Source: an uncultured Lachnospiraceae bacterium (GTDB lineage: Bacteria; Bacillota; Clostridia; Lachnospirales; Lachnospiraceae). From it: DNA of 64,000 nt. Below the pieces are notes generated by a model. It was not told the DNA's origin, did no database searches, and saw nothing but the letters and a program-made list of their open reading frames with translations. Position numbers and translations under genes: made by a program. The DNA lies in assembly GCA_947631625.1 (NCBI GenBank), contig CANRMA010000002.1, positions 168,221-232,220 of the forward strand, given 5' to 3'. The stretch's first letter is position 1. Each line of letters begins with the position of its first letter. Below, piece by piece: positions 44,465 through 55,868 of the stretch.

Positions 44465-45688
44465 ATGGCATTAAATAAAAAATCAGTAGATGACATTAAT
44501 GTAAAAGGAAAACGCGTCCTTGTAAGATGCGACTTCAATGTGCCTCTTAAAAACGGCGAGATCACTGATGAAACCCGTATCGTGGCAGCGCTTCCTACTA
44601 TAAACAAACTTATCAAAGACGGCGGCAAGGTTATTCTCTGCTCACATCTTGGAAAAGTTAAGAACGGCCCTAACGAGGGCGAATCTCTTGCTCCCGTTGC
44701 AAAGAGACTTTCAGAGAAACTTGGCAAAGAAGTAAATTTTGTTTCAGATTATAATGTTACCGGAGAGGCTGCGACAAAAGCTGTTGAGGCCATGAAAGAA
44801 GGAGATGTCGTACTTTTGCAGAATACGCGTTTCCGCGGTTCGGAGGAGACCAAAAACGGCGAGCAGTTCAGCAAAGAGTTGGCAGACCTTGCAGACGTAT
44901 ACGTATGCGATGCATTCGGTTCTTCACACAGAGCTCATGCTTCGGTAGCGGGCGTTACCAAGTTCATTACCGCAAAAGGCGGAGAGAATGCGGTAGGCTA
45001 TCTTATGCAGAAAGAGATCGATTTCCTTGGAAATGCGGTTGAAAACCCTGTAAGGCCTTTTGTCGCTATTCTGGGCGGCGCTAAGGTGGCGGATAAGTTA
45101 AATGTTATCAACAATCTTCTTGAAAAATGCGATACTCTTATTATCGGCGGCGGTATGGCGTTCACTTTCCTTAAAGCAAAGGGAATGGAAGTAGGTAATT
45201 CACTTGTCGATAATGAAAAGATAGATTATTGTAAAGAAATGATGGATAAGGCCGAAAAGCTTGGCAAGAAGCTTCTGCTTCCCGTAGATACCACCATTGC
45301 GGATCATTTTCCCGATCCTATTGACGGTCCTATCGATGTAGCAGTTGTAGATGCGGATAAGATACCTGCAGATAAAGAAGGCCTTGATATCGGAACCAAG
45401 ACCGCTGAATTATATGCGGATGCGGTCAAATCCGCTAAGACCGTAGTATGGAACGGACCTATGGGCGTATTTGAGAATCCTACTCTTGCAAAGGGCACCA
45501 TAGCGGTTGCAAAAGCTCTTGCAGAGACAGACGCTACAACCATAATCGGCGGTGGAGACAGCGCGGCGGCAGTAAATCAGCTTGGTTTTGCCGATAAGAT
45601 GAGCCACATCTCAACAGGCGGCGGCGCATCTCTTGAGTTCCTGGAGGGTAAAGAGCTTCCGGGCGTTGTGGCTGCGGACGATAAATAA
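44465..45688 (+). CDS. pgk: Phosphoglycerate kinase
   Basis: A 407-residue enzyme. The N-terminal signature [20 protein letters not shown], the [18 protein letters not shown] hinge ([11 protein letters not shown]), [13 protein letters not shown] and the C-terminal nucleotide site [13 protein letters not shown] are all present. It makes ATP from 1,3-bisphosphoglycerate. tpiA starts 24 bases later, so the two form one transcript. Confidence 0.98.
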   Translation: MALNKKSVDDINVKGKRVLVRCDFNVPLKNGEITDETRIVAALPTINKLIKDGGKVILCSHLGKVKNGPNEGESLAPVAKRLSEKLGKEVNFVSDYNVTGEAATKAVEAMKEGDVVLLQNTRFRGSEETKNGEQFSKELADLADVYVCDAFGSSHRAHASVAGVTKFITAKGGENAVGYLMQKEIDFLGNAVENPVRPFVAILGGAKVADKLNVINNLLEKCDTLIIGGGMAFTFLKAKGMEVGNSLVDNEKIDYCKEMMDKAEKLGKKLLLPVDTTIADHFPDPIDGPIDVAVVDADKIPADKEGLDIGTKTAELYADAVKSAKTVVWNGPMGVFENPTLAKGTIAVAKALAETDATTIIGGGDSAAAVNQLGFADKMSHISTGGGASLEFLEGKELPGVVAADDK

Positions 45689-45712
45689 TAAAAAATCAGG
45701 GGGATCGTTATT

Positions 45713-46462
45713 ATGGCAAGAAAAAAAATTGTTGCCGGAAACTGGAAGATGAATATGACTCCCAGCGAGGCAGTTGAGCTTGTAAATACCTTAAAACCGC
45801 TTGTTGAAAGCGACGAGGTAGAAGTGGTTTATTGTGTTCCGGCTATTGATATAGTGCCTGTTGTAGAGGCGGTAAAAGGCAGCAAGGTAGCTGTCGGCGC
45901 CGAAAATATGTACTTCGAGGAAAAAGGCGCATATACCGGAGAAATATCTGCGGCAATGTTAGTTGATGCGGGCGTTAAATACGTTATCATAGGACATTCC
46001 GAGAGACGTGATTACTTTAAAGAGGACGACGCGCTCTTAAACAAAAAAGTTAAGAAAGCGTTTGAAGCAGGACTGACTCCCATTCTTTGCTGCGGCGAGT
46101 CTTTGGAGCAGCGTGAAATGGGCGTTACCCTTGACTGGATAAGACTTCAGATCAAATCGGATCTGCAGGGAGTAAGCGCAGAGCAGGTTGCGGGTATGGT
46201 TATCGCTTACGAGCCTATCTGGGCTATCGGAACAGGCAAAACCGCAACTACACAGCAGGCGCAGGAAGTATGTAAGGCTATCCGCGATACTATTGCGGAA
46301 ATTTATGATGCCGCTACCGCGGAGGCTGTACGTATTCAGTACGGCGGTTCCGTAAATGCCGGAAATGCCAATGAGCTGTTCTCACAGCCCGATATCGACG
46401 GCGGTCTGGTAGGCGGCGCTTCGCTTAAGGCCGATTTCGGCAAGATCGTAAACTACAAATAA
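45713..46462 (+). CDS. tpiA: Triosephosphate isomerase
   Basis: A 249-residue TIM barrel. The start [14 protein letters not shown], the catalytic His in [10 protein letters not shown], the catalytic Glu in [12 protein letters not shown] and the phosphate-binding [10 protein letters not shown] and GGLVGGASL motifs are intact. It interconverts DHAP and glyceraldehyde 3-phosphate. Followed by a strong terminator. Confidence 0.98.
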   Translation: MARKKIVAGNWKMNMTPSEAVELVNTLKPLVESDEVEVVYCVPAIDIVPVVEAVKGSKVAVGAENMYFEEKGAYTGEISAAMLVDAGVKYVIIGHSERRDYFKEDDALLNKKVKKAFEAGLTPILCCGESLEQREMGVTLDWIRLQIKSDLQGVSAEQVAGMVIAYEPIWAIGTGKTATTQQAQEVCKAIRDTIAEIYDAATAEAVRIQYGGSVNAGNANELFSQPDIDGGLVGGASLKADFGKIVNYK

Positions 46463-46496
46463 TATCGGCAGAGACGTAAATGTGTTTGCAGTATTT

Positions 46497-46526
46497 AAAA
46501 AGTCAGGCCGTCGCGCCTGACTTTTT
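46497..46526 (+). terminator. Rho-independent terminator after tpiA
   Basis: AAAAAGTCAGGC and GCCTGACTTTTT form a perfect 12-bp stem with a six-base loop and a T-run 3' arm; the symmetric A/T ends could serve both strands. Confidence 0.95.
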
Positions 46527-46540
46527 AGCGGAGAAAAGTT

Positions 46541-47026
46541 ATGGTAAAACCTGAAGCAAATAAAAGAATTTCCAAAGTTGATACTTATTTGAACTGTGCG
46601 GAGGCTTTTGCGTACAGAAGCACCTGTATAAAACGTAAATACGGCGCGGTTATCGTCAAAGACGACGCGGTTATTTCCACCGGATATAACGGTTCTCCCA
46701 GAGGGCTTGAGAATTGCTGTGATACCGGAGTATGTCCCAGAATAAAGCTTGACATGCATCAGGGCGAGGGCTATGAGATCTGCCGCGCCATACACGCTGA
46801 GGCCAACGCGCTTCTTAACTGCTCCAGAGAGCAGACGCTCGGCGCCGATCTGTATCTGGCGGGCATAAACCCTAAGGACGGCTCGGTCCACAAAGCCAAA
46901 CCCTGTCCCTTGTGTGCCAGAATGATCATTCAGGCAGGAATAAAGAATGTGATCCTGCGGGTAGGAGAGGGAGAGGATAATTACGTCGTTATACCTTCAG
47001 ATGAGCTTGAGTGGTACAAGGACTGA
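46541..47026 (+). CDS. Deoxycytidylate (dCMP) deaminase, ComEB-like
   Basis: A 161-residue zinc deaminase. The zinc site is formed by His about 85 in HAEANALL and by the cysteines of KPCPLCARMI; KRKYGAVIVKDD and TGYNGSPRG are typical of dCMP deaminases. It converts dCMP to dUMP for dTMP synthesis. The C-terminal segment LEWYKD and the stop codon are inside a 33-base repeat that continues downstream. Confidence 0.92.
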   Translation: MVKPEANKRISKVDTYLNCAEAFAYRSTCIKRKYGAVIVKDDAVISTGYNGSPRGLENCCDTGVCPRIKLDMHQGEGYEICRAIHAEANALLNCSREQTLGADLYLAGINPKDGSVHKAKPCPLCARMIIQAGIKNVILRVGEGEDNYVVIPSDELEWYKD

Positions 47027-47122
47027 TTTTGCATTTGATTAAAGTGGTACAAGGACTGATTTCGCATTTAATTAAAGCGGTACAGGGACTGGTCTTGCAT
47101 TTAATTCAAGTGGTACAAAGGT
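47011..47122 (+). repeat. 33-base tandem repeat containing the dCMP deaminase stop codon
   Basis: Units at 47011-47043, 47044-47076 and 47077-47109 plus a partial fourth. The unit starts GTGGTACAAGGACTGATT. The period is a multiple of three but each early copy carries the TGA in frame, so only the first is translated. Confidence 0.95.
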
Positions 47123-47128
47123 GCCCGG

Positions 47129-47800
47129 CTAATATTTTGTAATGAACTGTAAAAGCTGTTCGCGCCTGTTTATCTTAAGTTTTTCAAATATATTGGAAGC
47201 ATGCTTTTTAACGGTTGTTTCCGATATATTAAGTTCATAGGCGATTTCCGAATTGGTAAGACCTTTACACATTTTGAGGGCAAGCTCGGCCTCACGGTTA
47301 GTCAGACCTAACTCGCGGAATTTATGATAAATATCTGTATCGGATTTCATAATATCCGGGATGTCTGCTGATTCGGTCTTACTTATGCTTTCTGATTTAT
47401 TTTCATTTAGTTCTTCCTTATAATTTTCTGCCGCATTTTCTTTTTTATCTTCGCTTTCGTTGGAAAGAATAACCCATAAACATATTCCATACAAAAGAGG
47501 GCGACAGCTTAGCGCCGCTTCTCTTGGCAGCTCATTCAGTGTGATCTTATTTGATAATACTATAAAAAGCATTATGAATGTCTGTATGTAGCTTGCAAAG
47601 ATTGCGCATCTTGCAAGCTGCCCTGCATATGCGCGCCTGCCTTCTCCCCGCTTAAATCCCGGCAGAAAAAGAATGATCATGCCTATGAGCACAAGCGCTG
47701 CCTGTTTTAAGTCAAAGAGCGGCAGAAGCCTAAAGTCAAGCAGATATGACATTATAAAGATATATAGTAAAATGGCTCCGAATCTTGAAAAGTTTTTCAT
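47129..47800 (-). CDS. Membrane-bound LuxR-type transcriptional regulator
   Basis: A 223-residue protein. The N-terminal 110 residues contain about four hydrophobic segments (such as FGAILLYIFIMSYLL, ALVLIGMIILFLPG and FIMLFIVLSN), then an acidic Glu/Asn/Ser linker, then a LuxR helix-turn-helix domain (GLTNREAELALKMCKGLTNS, ISETTVKKHASNIFEKL). It has no receiver or autoinducer domain, so the membrane part is the likely sensor. It lies 68 bases after a MotA/ExbB-like membrane gene, and the two probably form an operon. Ribosome site weak. Confidence 0.82.
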   Translation of the reverse strand: MKNFSRFGAILLYIFIMSYLLDFRLLPLFDLKQAALVLIGMIILFLPGFKRGEGRRAYAGQLARCAIFASYIQTFIMLFIVLSNKITLNELPREAALSCRPLLYGICLWVILSNESEDKKENAAENYKEELNENKSESISKTESADIPDIMKSDTDIYHKFRELGLTNREAELALKMCKGLTNSEIAYELNISETTVKKHASNIFEKLKINRREQLLQFITKY

Positions 47801-47868
47801 ATGGCTTACCAGGTCTTTCTTTTATTCATAATAATATAAAGTTCGTAAAGTGTATATTTTATTGTTTA

Positions 47869-48459
47869 TCAATCTTTATTTTCAGGTTTTCTTATGTCAT
47901 TATTTTCAGGTTCTTTTATGTCGTTATCGTTATATTCTCTTATGTCATTATTTTCAGGTTCTTTTATGTCATAATCTTCATATTCTTTAATGTCATTATT
48001 TTCACATTCTCTTACGTCATAAGCTTCATGCTCAATTATCCTGATATTAAGAATGGACCTTAACGGCAAAAGAAGCAGACTGAAAATGAAGGCATATATA
48101 AGCGATATTATAGCTATACTAAGTTTAGGTCCGAGGGACTGGGGCGTGCTAAGCGTATGAAGTATTGTTATCATTGACATCAGAAAAATTAATATGCCTC
48201 CGCACATAAGCGTTTTAATGGTAAGTGTCAGAGCTTCTGCGGCACGCTTAAGCTCATTGAGACCGGCGTCTTTTTTACGGCCAAAAGCGATTCCGAATGC
48301 ATTGTTAAAGTCTTTTATCAGTCCCGCTGAAATCAGTAGTGGTATACATATAAGAATAAGCATTATAAGCGACGGCAGATCGTATATATATTGAACGAGC
48401 GGTAAGTTGATTATTAACAGTGTTACTATTATTATGGCTAAGATCGATATTACATACAT
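47869..48459 (-). CDS. MotA/ExbB-like membrane protein with an octapeptide-repeat tail
   Basis: A 196-residue protein with about four membrane segments. The central loop KDFNNAFGIAFGRKK...LNELKRAAEAL, and then GPKLSIAIISLIYAFIFSLLLLPLR, resemble the proton-channel core of the MotA/TolQ/ExbB superfamily. The last 45 residues are eight-residue acidic repeats (ENNDIKEP and variants). No MotB or ExbD partner is seen nearby. The strong GAAGGAGG site lies before ATG 48459. The LuxR-type gene follows, so channel activity could feed a membrane-bound regulator; this is inference. Confidence 0.68.
   Translation of the reverse strand: MYVISILAIIIVTLLIINLPLVQYIYDLPSLIMLILICIPLLISAGLIKDFNNAFGIAFGRKKDAGLNELKRAAEALTLTIKTLMCGGILIFLMSMITILHTLSTPQSLGPKLSIAIISLIYAFIFSLLLLPLRSILNIRIIEHEAYDVRECENNDIKEYEDYDIKEPENNDIREYNDNDIKEPENNDIRKPENKD
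47877..48013 (-). repeat. 24-base coding repeat in the MotA-like gene tail
   Basis: About five degenerate units encode acidic octapeptides at the C-terminus. Different copies vary between EPENNDIK, EYNDNDIK and EYEDYDIK. Confidence 0.85.
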
Positions 48460-48719
48460 AGTAATTGCCTCCTTCTATTTGTTTGATATTTTGTGATATA
48501 ACCGGTCACAATTAAAATATACAATTAAACTTCCCATATTTCCATACTGCCACAGGAGTATTTTGGTAGTATTTTCAGCGTAAATTATAAACATTTGCAG
48601 GTAATTTCTAAAAAAAGTATTAAATCCCTCTTTTTGGGAAATGATAAGAAAAAAAGAGAAAAATTAAGAAAACGTAAGAAAAAATCATAAAACAATATAA
48701 AATTCCGTCATATTTGTGT

Positions 48720-48748
48720 TTGCAAAGTGAATAGGATAAAACTAATAT
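48720..48748 (+). promoter_or_regulatory. groESL promoter
   Basis: TTGCAA (48720-48725), 17 bases and TAATAT (48743-48748), just upstream of the CIRCE operator. The 48460-48861 gap otherwise contains only A-rich sequence and the operator. Confidence 0.75.
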
Positions 48749-48759
48749 ATCCTTAATGA

Positions 48760-48786
48760 TTAGCACTCGATTTAGATGAGTGCTAA
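48760..48786 (+). promoter_or_regulatory. CIRCE operator (HrcA binding site)
   Basis: TTAGCACTC, nine bases, GAGTGCTAA: a perfect match to the CIRCE consensus. HrcA repression of groESL during normal growth is expected. Confidence 0.97.
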
Positions 48787-48861
48787 CAAATCCAAAACAA
48801 ATGGAAAAAGGGCTGTATCATACAGCACACAGTTAGAAAAGATTATTAAGGAGGAAGAAAT

Positions 48862-49149
48862 ATGAAATTAGTACCACTTGGCGACAGAGTCGTTTTAAAA
48901 CAGTTAGAAGCTGAAGAGACAACCAAATCAGGGATAGTGCTTCCCGGACAGAACAAAGAGAAGCCGCAGCAGGCGGAAGTTATAGCAGTAGGCCCCGGCG
49001 GAGTCGTAGACGGCAAAGAAGTAAAGATGGAAGTAAAGACAGGCGATCAGGTTATTTACTCCAAATATTCGGGAACGGAAGTAAAACTTGACGATGAAGA
49101 GTACATTATTGTACGTCAGAGCGATATACTGGCAATCTGCGAGGCATAA
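48862..49149 (+). CDS. groES: Co-chaperonin GroES
   Basis: A 95-residue Hsp10. The start [18 protein letters not shown], the mobile loop [16 protein letters not shown] and the end [13 protein letters not shown] are typical. Its heptamer caps GroEL. It is first in the CIRCE-controlled operon, with a 132-base spacer before groEL. Confidence 0.98.
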   Translation: MKLVPLGDRVVLKQLEAEETTKSGIVLPGQNKEKPQQAEVIAVGPGGVVDGKEVKMEVKTGDQVIYSKYSGTEVKLDDEEYIIVRQSDILAICEA

Positions 49150-49254
49150 TACGGGCGATCGTAAAGCGCGGACGCAGAAAGCCACAGAAAGCGCATGTAA
49201 GATAGGTATTATAACTGCAAAGCCGTAACCGCAGAGTTTTACGGCGTATAATAA

Positions 49255-50904
<1,650 letters not shown>

Positions 50905-50950
50905 TAAAACCACATTAGCCTGTAATATAAATAGTTTAGTTATGTAAACC

Positions 50951-51002
50951 GGGAGCGCCGCTCTATAACTATTTTTCAGTTATTTTGCGACGCTCCCTTT
51001 TT
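50951..51002 (+). terminator. Terminator after groEL
   Basis: GGGAGCG (50951-50957) pairs with CGCTCCC (50991-50997), followed by TTTTT; an inner ATAACT/AGTTAT hairpin lies in the loop. Confidence 0.88.
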
Positions 51003-51008
51003 GCGCAG

Positions 51009-51190
51009 GTAAATATAGTGAATATTATATTGAAGAGCTGCAATTTTTATGAAAGTAAATATAGTGAATATTATATTGAAGAGTTGCAATTTTTATGAAA
51101 GTAAATATAGTGAATATTATATTGAAGAGCTGCAATTTTTATGTAGGTAAATATAGTGAATATTATCTTGAAGAATTGCAATTATGAAAG
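51009..51190 (+). repeat. 46-base tandem repeat, four copies, between groEL and relA
   Basis: Copies start at 51009, 51055, 51101 and 51147 with GTAAATATAGTGAATATTAT. Copies two and three are almost identical; copy four is more divergent. It fills most of the 400-base gap after groEL. There is no coding frame, and no hairpin stands out. Confidence 0.95.
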
Positions 51191-51303
51191 TATAATATAA
51201 GTTATTATAAAGTTATTGCATATTTTTTTGTATAAGTTATCTTAAGATCATTGCGTCAGCTCAAAGAAACTTTCTATTAAAGCAAAAAGGCAAGGTTATT
51301 ACT

Positions 51304-53619
51304 ATGGCGACAGAAGAAAAGAAAGAAGTAGTCATTGATGACGGAAGAATTGAAGCAATAGAAGAATTTCAAAGCCCCGAGACATTATATCAGGAGCTTA
51401 TTAACAGAGTGCGCAGATATCACCCTTCGGCTGATATCACCCTGATAGAAAAGGCATACCGGGTGGCTTATGAAGCGCATAAAACCCAGGTGCGCAAGTC
51501 GGGAGAACCCTATATCATACACCCGCTTTGCGTCTCTATCATACTGGCTGATCTCGAGCTTGATAAAGAAACTATAGTTGCCGGCCTTTTGCATGATGTA
51601 GTGGAAGATACGATAATGACGGATGAAGAGATCGAACAGGAGTTCGGCAAAGACGTCGCGTTGCTTGTTGACGGCGTTACTAAGTTAGAGAAGCTTAATT
51701 TCCACGGAGATATGACGGTAAGGGATAAAGATGCCGAGAGACTGGAGAGACAGGCGGAAAACCTGCGTAAAATGTTCCTTGCGATGGCCAGGGATATACG
51801 AGTCATTCTTATCAAACTTGCCGACAGGCTCCATAATATGCGGACCTTACAGCATATGCGCCCGGAGAAACAGCAGGAGATAGCCAGAGAGACTCTGGAT
51901 ATTTATTCCCCTATAGCGCAAAGGCTTGGCATTTCCAAGATAAAAGTAGAGCTTGACGACCTTTCACTTAAATATCTGGAGCCTGAGGCTTATTATGATC
52001 TGGTCAATACAATAGCGGTGCGCCAGAGTGAACGTGAGAAATATATTCAGACCATAGTTGACGAAGTCAGAGAGCATATTGACAGAGCGGGCATCAAGGC
52101 GCAGATAGACGGAAGAATAAAGCATTTTTTCAGTATTTATAAAAAGATGGTCAACCAGAATAAGACCATAGATCAGATATATGATCTGTTTGCGGTGCGT
52201 ATAATAGTTGACACGATTCCGGAATGTTATGCCGCGCTTGGCGTTATCCATGAGATGTATAAGCCTATTCCGGGACGTTTTAAAGACTATATCGCGATGC
52301 CCAAAGCCAATATGTACCAGTCGCTCCATACCACGCTTATCGGTACGAGCGGACAGCCTTTTGAGATACAGATACGAACCTTTGAGATGCATAAAGCCGC
52401 CGAGTACGGTATAGCCGCGCACTGGAAATACAAAGAGGCTTCGGACGGCAAAAAGGTGGAGACACAGGAAGAGGAAAAGTTAGTCTGGTTAAGACAGATT
52501 TTGGAGTGGCAGCAGACTGCGGAAGATAATAAAGAGTTTATGAAGCTTTTAAAAAGCGATCTGAACCTTTTTTCGGACAACGTATACTGTTTTACGCCTA
52601 CGGGCGATGTTAAAAACTTACCGGCAGGTTCCACGCCTATTGACTTCGCATACAGCGTACACAGCGCTGTCGGCAATAAGATGATAGGGGCCAGGGTAAA
52701 CGGCAAGCTTGTCACAATAGATTATGAGATTAAAAACGGCGACAGGATAGAGATACTTACCTCGCAGAACTCCAAAGGCCCAAGCCGCGACTGGCTCAAT
52801 CTTGTAAAAAGTACGCAGGCGAAAAACAAGATCAGCCAGTGGTTTAAGCATGAACTAAAGGAAGATAATATTGTAAAAGGCAAGGAGCTTATTTTAAACT
52901 ACTGTAAAGCCAGATCCATAAATACGCAGGATATTTTCATACCAAAGTATGAGACTGCCATTATGAAAAAATACGGTTTCAAAGACTGGGACTCAGTGCT
53001 TGCGGCTGTGGGACACGGCGGTTTAAAAGAAGGTCAGATCATCAACCGTATGCAGGAGCTTTATGAGAGCGACCACAAAAAAGTAATGTCCAATGAGGAC
53101 GTACTTGCCGCAATAAATGAAAACTCCCGGGTTACCGGAAATCAGGAGAAAAAGAGCAAGAGCGGCATAGTGGTAAAGGGCATTCATGATGTTGCGGTCA
53201 GGTTTTCCAAGTGCTGCAGCCCTGTGCCGGGAGATGAGATCGTAGGTTTTGTGACAAGAGGCAGGGGCATATCCATTCACAGGACGGACTGCAGCAATAT
53301 ACTCAGTCTTTCGGAAAATGAACGGGCAAGGCTTATTGACGCCGAGTGGCAGCAGGACGGCAATAAAGAAGGAAACGAGAAATATCTTGCGGAGATAATG
53401 ATATATGCCGACAACCGTAACGGTCTTCTGGCGGATATCTCCAGAAGTCTTACCGAGAAAAATATAGATATCCTGACCCTTAATACCAGGACCGGCAAAC
53501 AGGGCCTGGTTACGATGTCAGTCAGTTTTGAAATAGGGAGCAGGGATGAACTTCAACGGATCATCGATAAGATCCGGACGATAGAAAATGTGATCGATAT
53601 AGAGAGAGCCACAAGCTAA
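51304..53619 (+). CDS. relA: Bifunctional (p)ppGpp synthetase/hydrolase (Rel)
   Basis: A 771-residue stringent-response enzyme. The HD hydrolase domain (GLLHDVVEDT near residue 96, LADRLHNMRTL), the synthetase domain (RFKDYIAMPKANMYQSLHTT), a TGS domain (VYCFTPTGDVKNLPAGSTPI), a helical/zinc-finger region (FSKCCSPVPGDEIVGFVTRG) and a C-terminal ACT domain are in the usual order. Both catalytic halves look intact, so it should make and degrade ppGpp in response to ribosome-bound uncharged tRNA. Confidence 0.97.
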   Translation: MATEEKKEVVIDDGRIEAIEEFQSPETLYQELINRVRRYHPSADITLIEKAYRVAYEAHKTQVRKSGEPYIIHPLCVSIILADLELDKETIVAGLLHDVVEDTIMTDEEIEQEFGKDVALLVDGVTKLEKLNFHGDMTVRDKDAERLERQAENLRKMFLAMARDIRVILIKLADRLHNMRTLQHMRPEKQQEIARETLDIYSPIAQRLGISKIKVELDDLSLKYLEPEAYYDLVNTIAVRQSEREKYIQTIVDEVREHIDRAGIKAQIDGRIKHFFSIYKKMVNQNKTIDQIYDLFAVRIIVDTIPECYAALGVIHEMYKPIPGRFKDYIAMPKANMYQSLHTTLIGTSGQPFEIQIRTFEMHKAAEYGIAAHWKYKEASDGKKVETQEEEKLVWLRQILEWQQTAEDNKEFMKLLKSDLNLFSDNVYCFTPTGDVKNLPAGSTPIDFAYSVHSAVGNKMIGARVNGKLVTIDYEIKNGDRIEILTSQNSKGPSRDWLNLVKSTQAKNKISQWFKHELKEDNIVKGKELILNYCKARSINTQDIFIPKYETAIMKKYGFKDWDSVLAAVGHGGLKEGQIINRMQELYESDHKKVMSNEDVLAAINENSRVTGNQEKKSKSGIVVKGIHDVAVRFSKCCSPVPGDEIVGFVTRGRGISIHRTDCSNILSLSENERARLIDAEWQQDGNKEGNEKYLAEIMIYADNRNGLLADISRSLTEKNIDILTLNTRTGKQGLVTMSVSFEIGSRDELQRIIDKIRTIENVIDIERATS

Positions 53620-53683
53620 TGCGCGGCCGTTTAAGAGTGTTTCGCAATTAGCTGACAGACTTATGGAAAGGAATTAAAAAGTA

Positions 53684-54319
53684 ATGGCAGATTTAAAGAT
53701 TGGCAGGATCGTGCTTGGGATAGCCCAGACTAACTGTTATTTTGTATATGAAGAAGGGAAAAATGACGTTATATTTTTTGATCCGGCGGATAAGGGAGAT
53801 TATATCTATGAGACTCTGAAGGCAAAAGGCTTTAACGTAGCGGGCATACTGCTTACGCACGGGCATTTCGACCATATATGGGGGACCAATAAATTAAGAG
53901 AGCTGTCAGGCGCGCCCATATATGCTTATAAGGATGAAAAGGCGTTGTGCGAGGACGCCGACGTCAATGTGTCCGCGCAGGTAGGAAGAGCTTATACCGT
54001 AGTGCCGGACAGGTATTTAGAAGACGGTGAAGAGATAACCATTGCAGGCATGACATGCAGACTCATCGCTACTCCCGGTCATACAGTGGGAAGCTGCTGT
54101 TATTATTTTGAAGACGATAAGATACTGATAAGCGGTGATACGCTGTTTTTGGAGTCGGTAGGCAGGACGGACCTGGCTACCGGAAGCATGAGCGCTATTG
54201 TACGCTCCGTTAAGGAGAGGCTTTTTGCGCTGCCCGATGATGTTAAGGTTTATCCGGGACACGGGGATTTTACCGATATAGGACATGAAAAAAGGTACAA
54301 TCCTTTTTGTCAGGACTGA
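53684..54319 (+). CDS. Metallo-beta-lactamase-fold hydrolase (glyoxalase II-like)
   Basis: A 211-residue protein with the complete metal-site motifs: THGHFDHIWG, the HTVGSCCYY histidine, SGDTLF and the final PGHGDFTDIGHE. This small single-domain group follows relA in many Clostridia. Hydroxyacylglutathione hydrolase or another thioester hydrolase activity is likely but the substrate cannot be decided. ATG 53684 follows AAAGGAA. Confidence 0.88.
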   Translation: MADLKIGRIVLGIAQTNCYFVYEEGKNDVIFFDPADKGDYIYETLKAKGFNVAGILLTHGHFDHIWGTNKLRELSGAPIYAYKDEKALCEDADVNVSAQVGRAYTVVPDRYLEDGEEITIAGMTCRLIATPGHTVGSCCYYFEDDKILISGDTLFLESVGRTDLATGSMSAIVRSVKERLFALPDDVKVYPGHGDFTDIGHEKRYNPFCQD

Positions 54320-54402
54320 ATGCAGGACACAGACTATAGATTATAGCATGAATCTTATGGCGGCAGGAAAGATTTATAAAGTTTGATCATATCCGGAGAA
54401 AT

Positions 54403-55830
54403 ATGTGGAATATGGAAAATAGTAATGAGAATGAAAATGAAAATGTAAATAAAAATGAGAATGTAAATAATAATGAGAATATAAATAATAATGAAAATGC
54501 AAGTAATAATGAAAATATATATGAAAAAGAAATACTAAAAGATGAAAAACAGTTAAAAAATAAACGAATATCCGAATTGGCGAAAGAAGTATTTAAACTT
54601 GCCCATGACGGCATACTTATAAATATGCGGTTTCTGGATGTTGCGCTTTCGAGGCTCAGGTTGGAAGAAAGAATGGGTATCGGAGTTTTTGCCTATGACG
54701 GCAATACTCTGTATTATGATCCGGCGCTGCTGCTTGAAAGATACAGGAAAGAGCCTCACTTTGCGCTCAGGCTGTATCTGCATACGCTGCTGCACTGTAT
54801 TTTTTATCATGGTTATAAAACGGATAAATTAAATAGGGAGTATTGGGATCTTGCGACCGATATAGCGGTGGAGAGCACGATACTTTCTATGGATTTAAGC
54901 ATTTGCAGTATGCCAAAGGATGGCCTTGTGCAAAGCAGGTTGGACATACTGGAAAAACAGGCGGGCGGACTTGGCGCGGAGAAAATATACAGACATTTTA
55001 AGATAGAGGAACCTTCGGCCAAAGCAAAACTTGAGTGGAAGAAGCTCTGCCATTTAGACGAACACATCTATTGGGACAGAAAAGAAGAACTCGAACTAAC
55101 GCAGAATGAGTGGCGTAAGATAAGCGAGCGAATAAGGGCAGATTTAAAGAGTTTTTCCAAAGACAAAAACACCTCCGAGGGAATTGAAGAAAATCTTAAG
55201 GAAGCCCTTAAAGAAAAATATGATTATTCGGATTTTTTGAAACAGTTTATGGTAATGGGCGAGACCATGCAGGTAAGCGACGACGAATTTGATTATATCT
55301 ATTACACCTACGGACTTTCACATTACAAAAATATGCCGCTGATAGAACCTCTTGAATATAAAGAAGCCAACAAGATCAAAGATTTCGTGATAGCGATCGA
55401 CACTTCCGCATCCTGCAGAGGGGCTCTGGTGAGGGCTTTTTTAAATAAGACCTACAATATAATGCAGGAGCGTGAGAATTTTTTTAATAAGATAAACGTG
55501 CATATCATACAGTGTGATAATGAAGTAAAGAGCGATACTAAGATAAGCTGCAGAGAAGACTTTGACAATTTTTTAACAAGCGGAAAACTGAGCGGTTTCG
55601 GCTCCACGGATTTCAGGCCGGTGTTCGAGTATGTTGAGAAACTCAGAAAAGACGGGGAGCTTGAGTCGCTGAAAGGGCTTATATATTTTACTGACGGATA
55701 TGGGATATATCCTGAAAATATGCCGGATTATGATACGGCGTTCGTATTTTTAAATGATGATGCGGACGCACCCGCGGTGCCGCCGTGGGCGATTAGGGTG
55801 GTGTTGGAAACGGAGCAGCTTGAAAGCTGA
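54403..55830 (+). CDS. Putative metallopeptidase-like/VWA-domain protein (DUF2201 type)
   Basis: A 475-residue protein. After an Asn/Glu-only stretch (about residues 5-45, from short trinucleotide-like repeats) comes a helical region with [10 protein letters not shown], resembling the DUF2201 metallopeptidase-like motif. The C-terminal half is VWA-like: the MIDAS-type DTSAS in [13 protein letters not shown], then [12 protein letters not shown] and FTDGYG. Such genes usually sit beside a MoxR AAA ATPase gene; none is in this part of the window. The ribosome site CCGGAG supports ATG 54403. Function unknown. Confidence 0.75.
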   Translation: MWNMENSNENENENVNKNENVNNNENINNNENASNNENIYEKEILKDEKQLKNKRISELAKEVFKLAHDGILINMRFLDVALSRLRLEERMGIGVFAYDGNTLYYDPALLLERYRKEPHFALRLYLHTLLHCIFYHGYKTDKLNREYWDLATDIAVESTILSMDLSICSMPKDGLVQSRLDILEKQAGGLGAEKIYRHFKIEEPSAKAKLEWKKLCHLDEHIYWDRKEELELTQNEWRKISERIRADLKSFSKDKNTSEGIEENLKEALKEKYDYSDFLKQFMVMGETMQVSDDEFDYIYYTYGLSHYKNMPLIEPLEYKEANKIKDFVIAIDTSASCRGALVRAFLNKTYNIMQERENFFNKINVHIIQCDNEVKSDTKISCREDFDNFLTSGKLSGFGSTDFRPVFEYVEKLRKDGELESLKGLIYFTDGYGIYPENMPDYDTAFVFLNDDADAPAVPPWAIRVVLETEQLES

Positions 55831-55868
55831 ATGGGTGGTTATTTTTGCAGTATGAAGGGAGAATAAAT

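Noticed and set aside
47785..48063. Hydrophobic forward frame rich in Phe and Ile
   Set aside because: It is the antisense of the acidic repeat in the MotA-like gene, not a gene.
51009..51190. CRISPR array
   Set aside because: The units are directly adjacent with no variable spacers; the same applies to the other repeats of the window. No cas genes are present.
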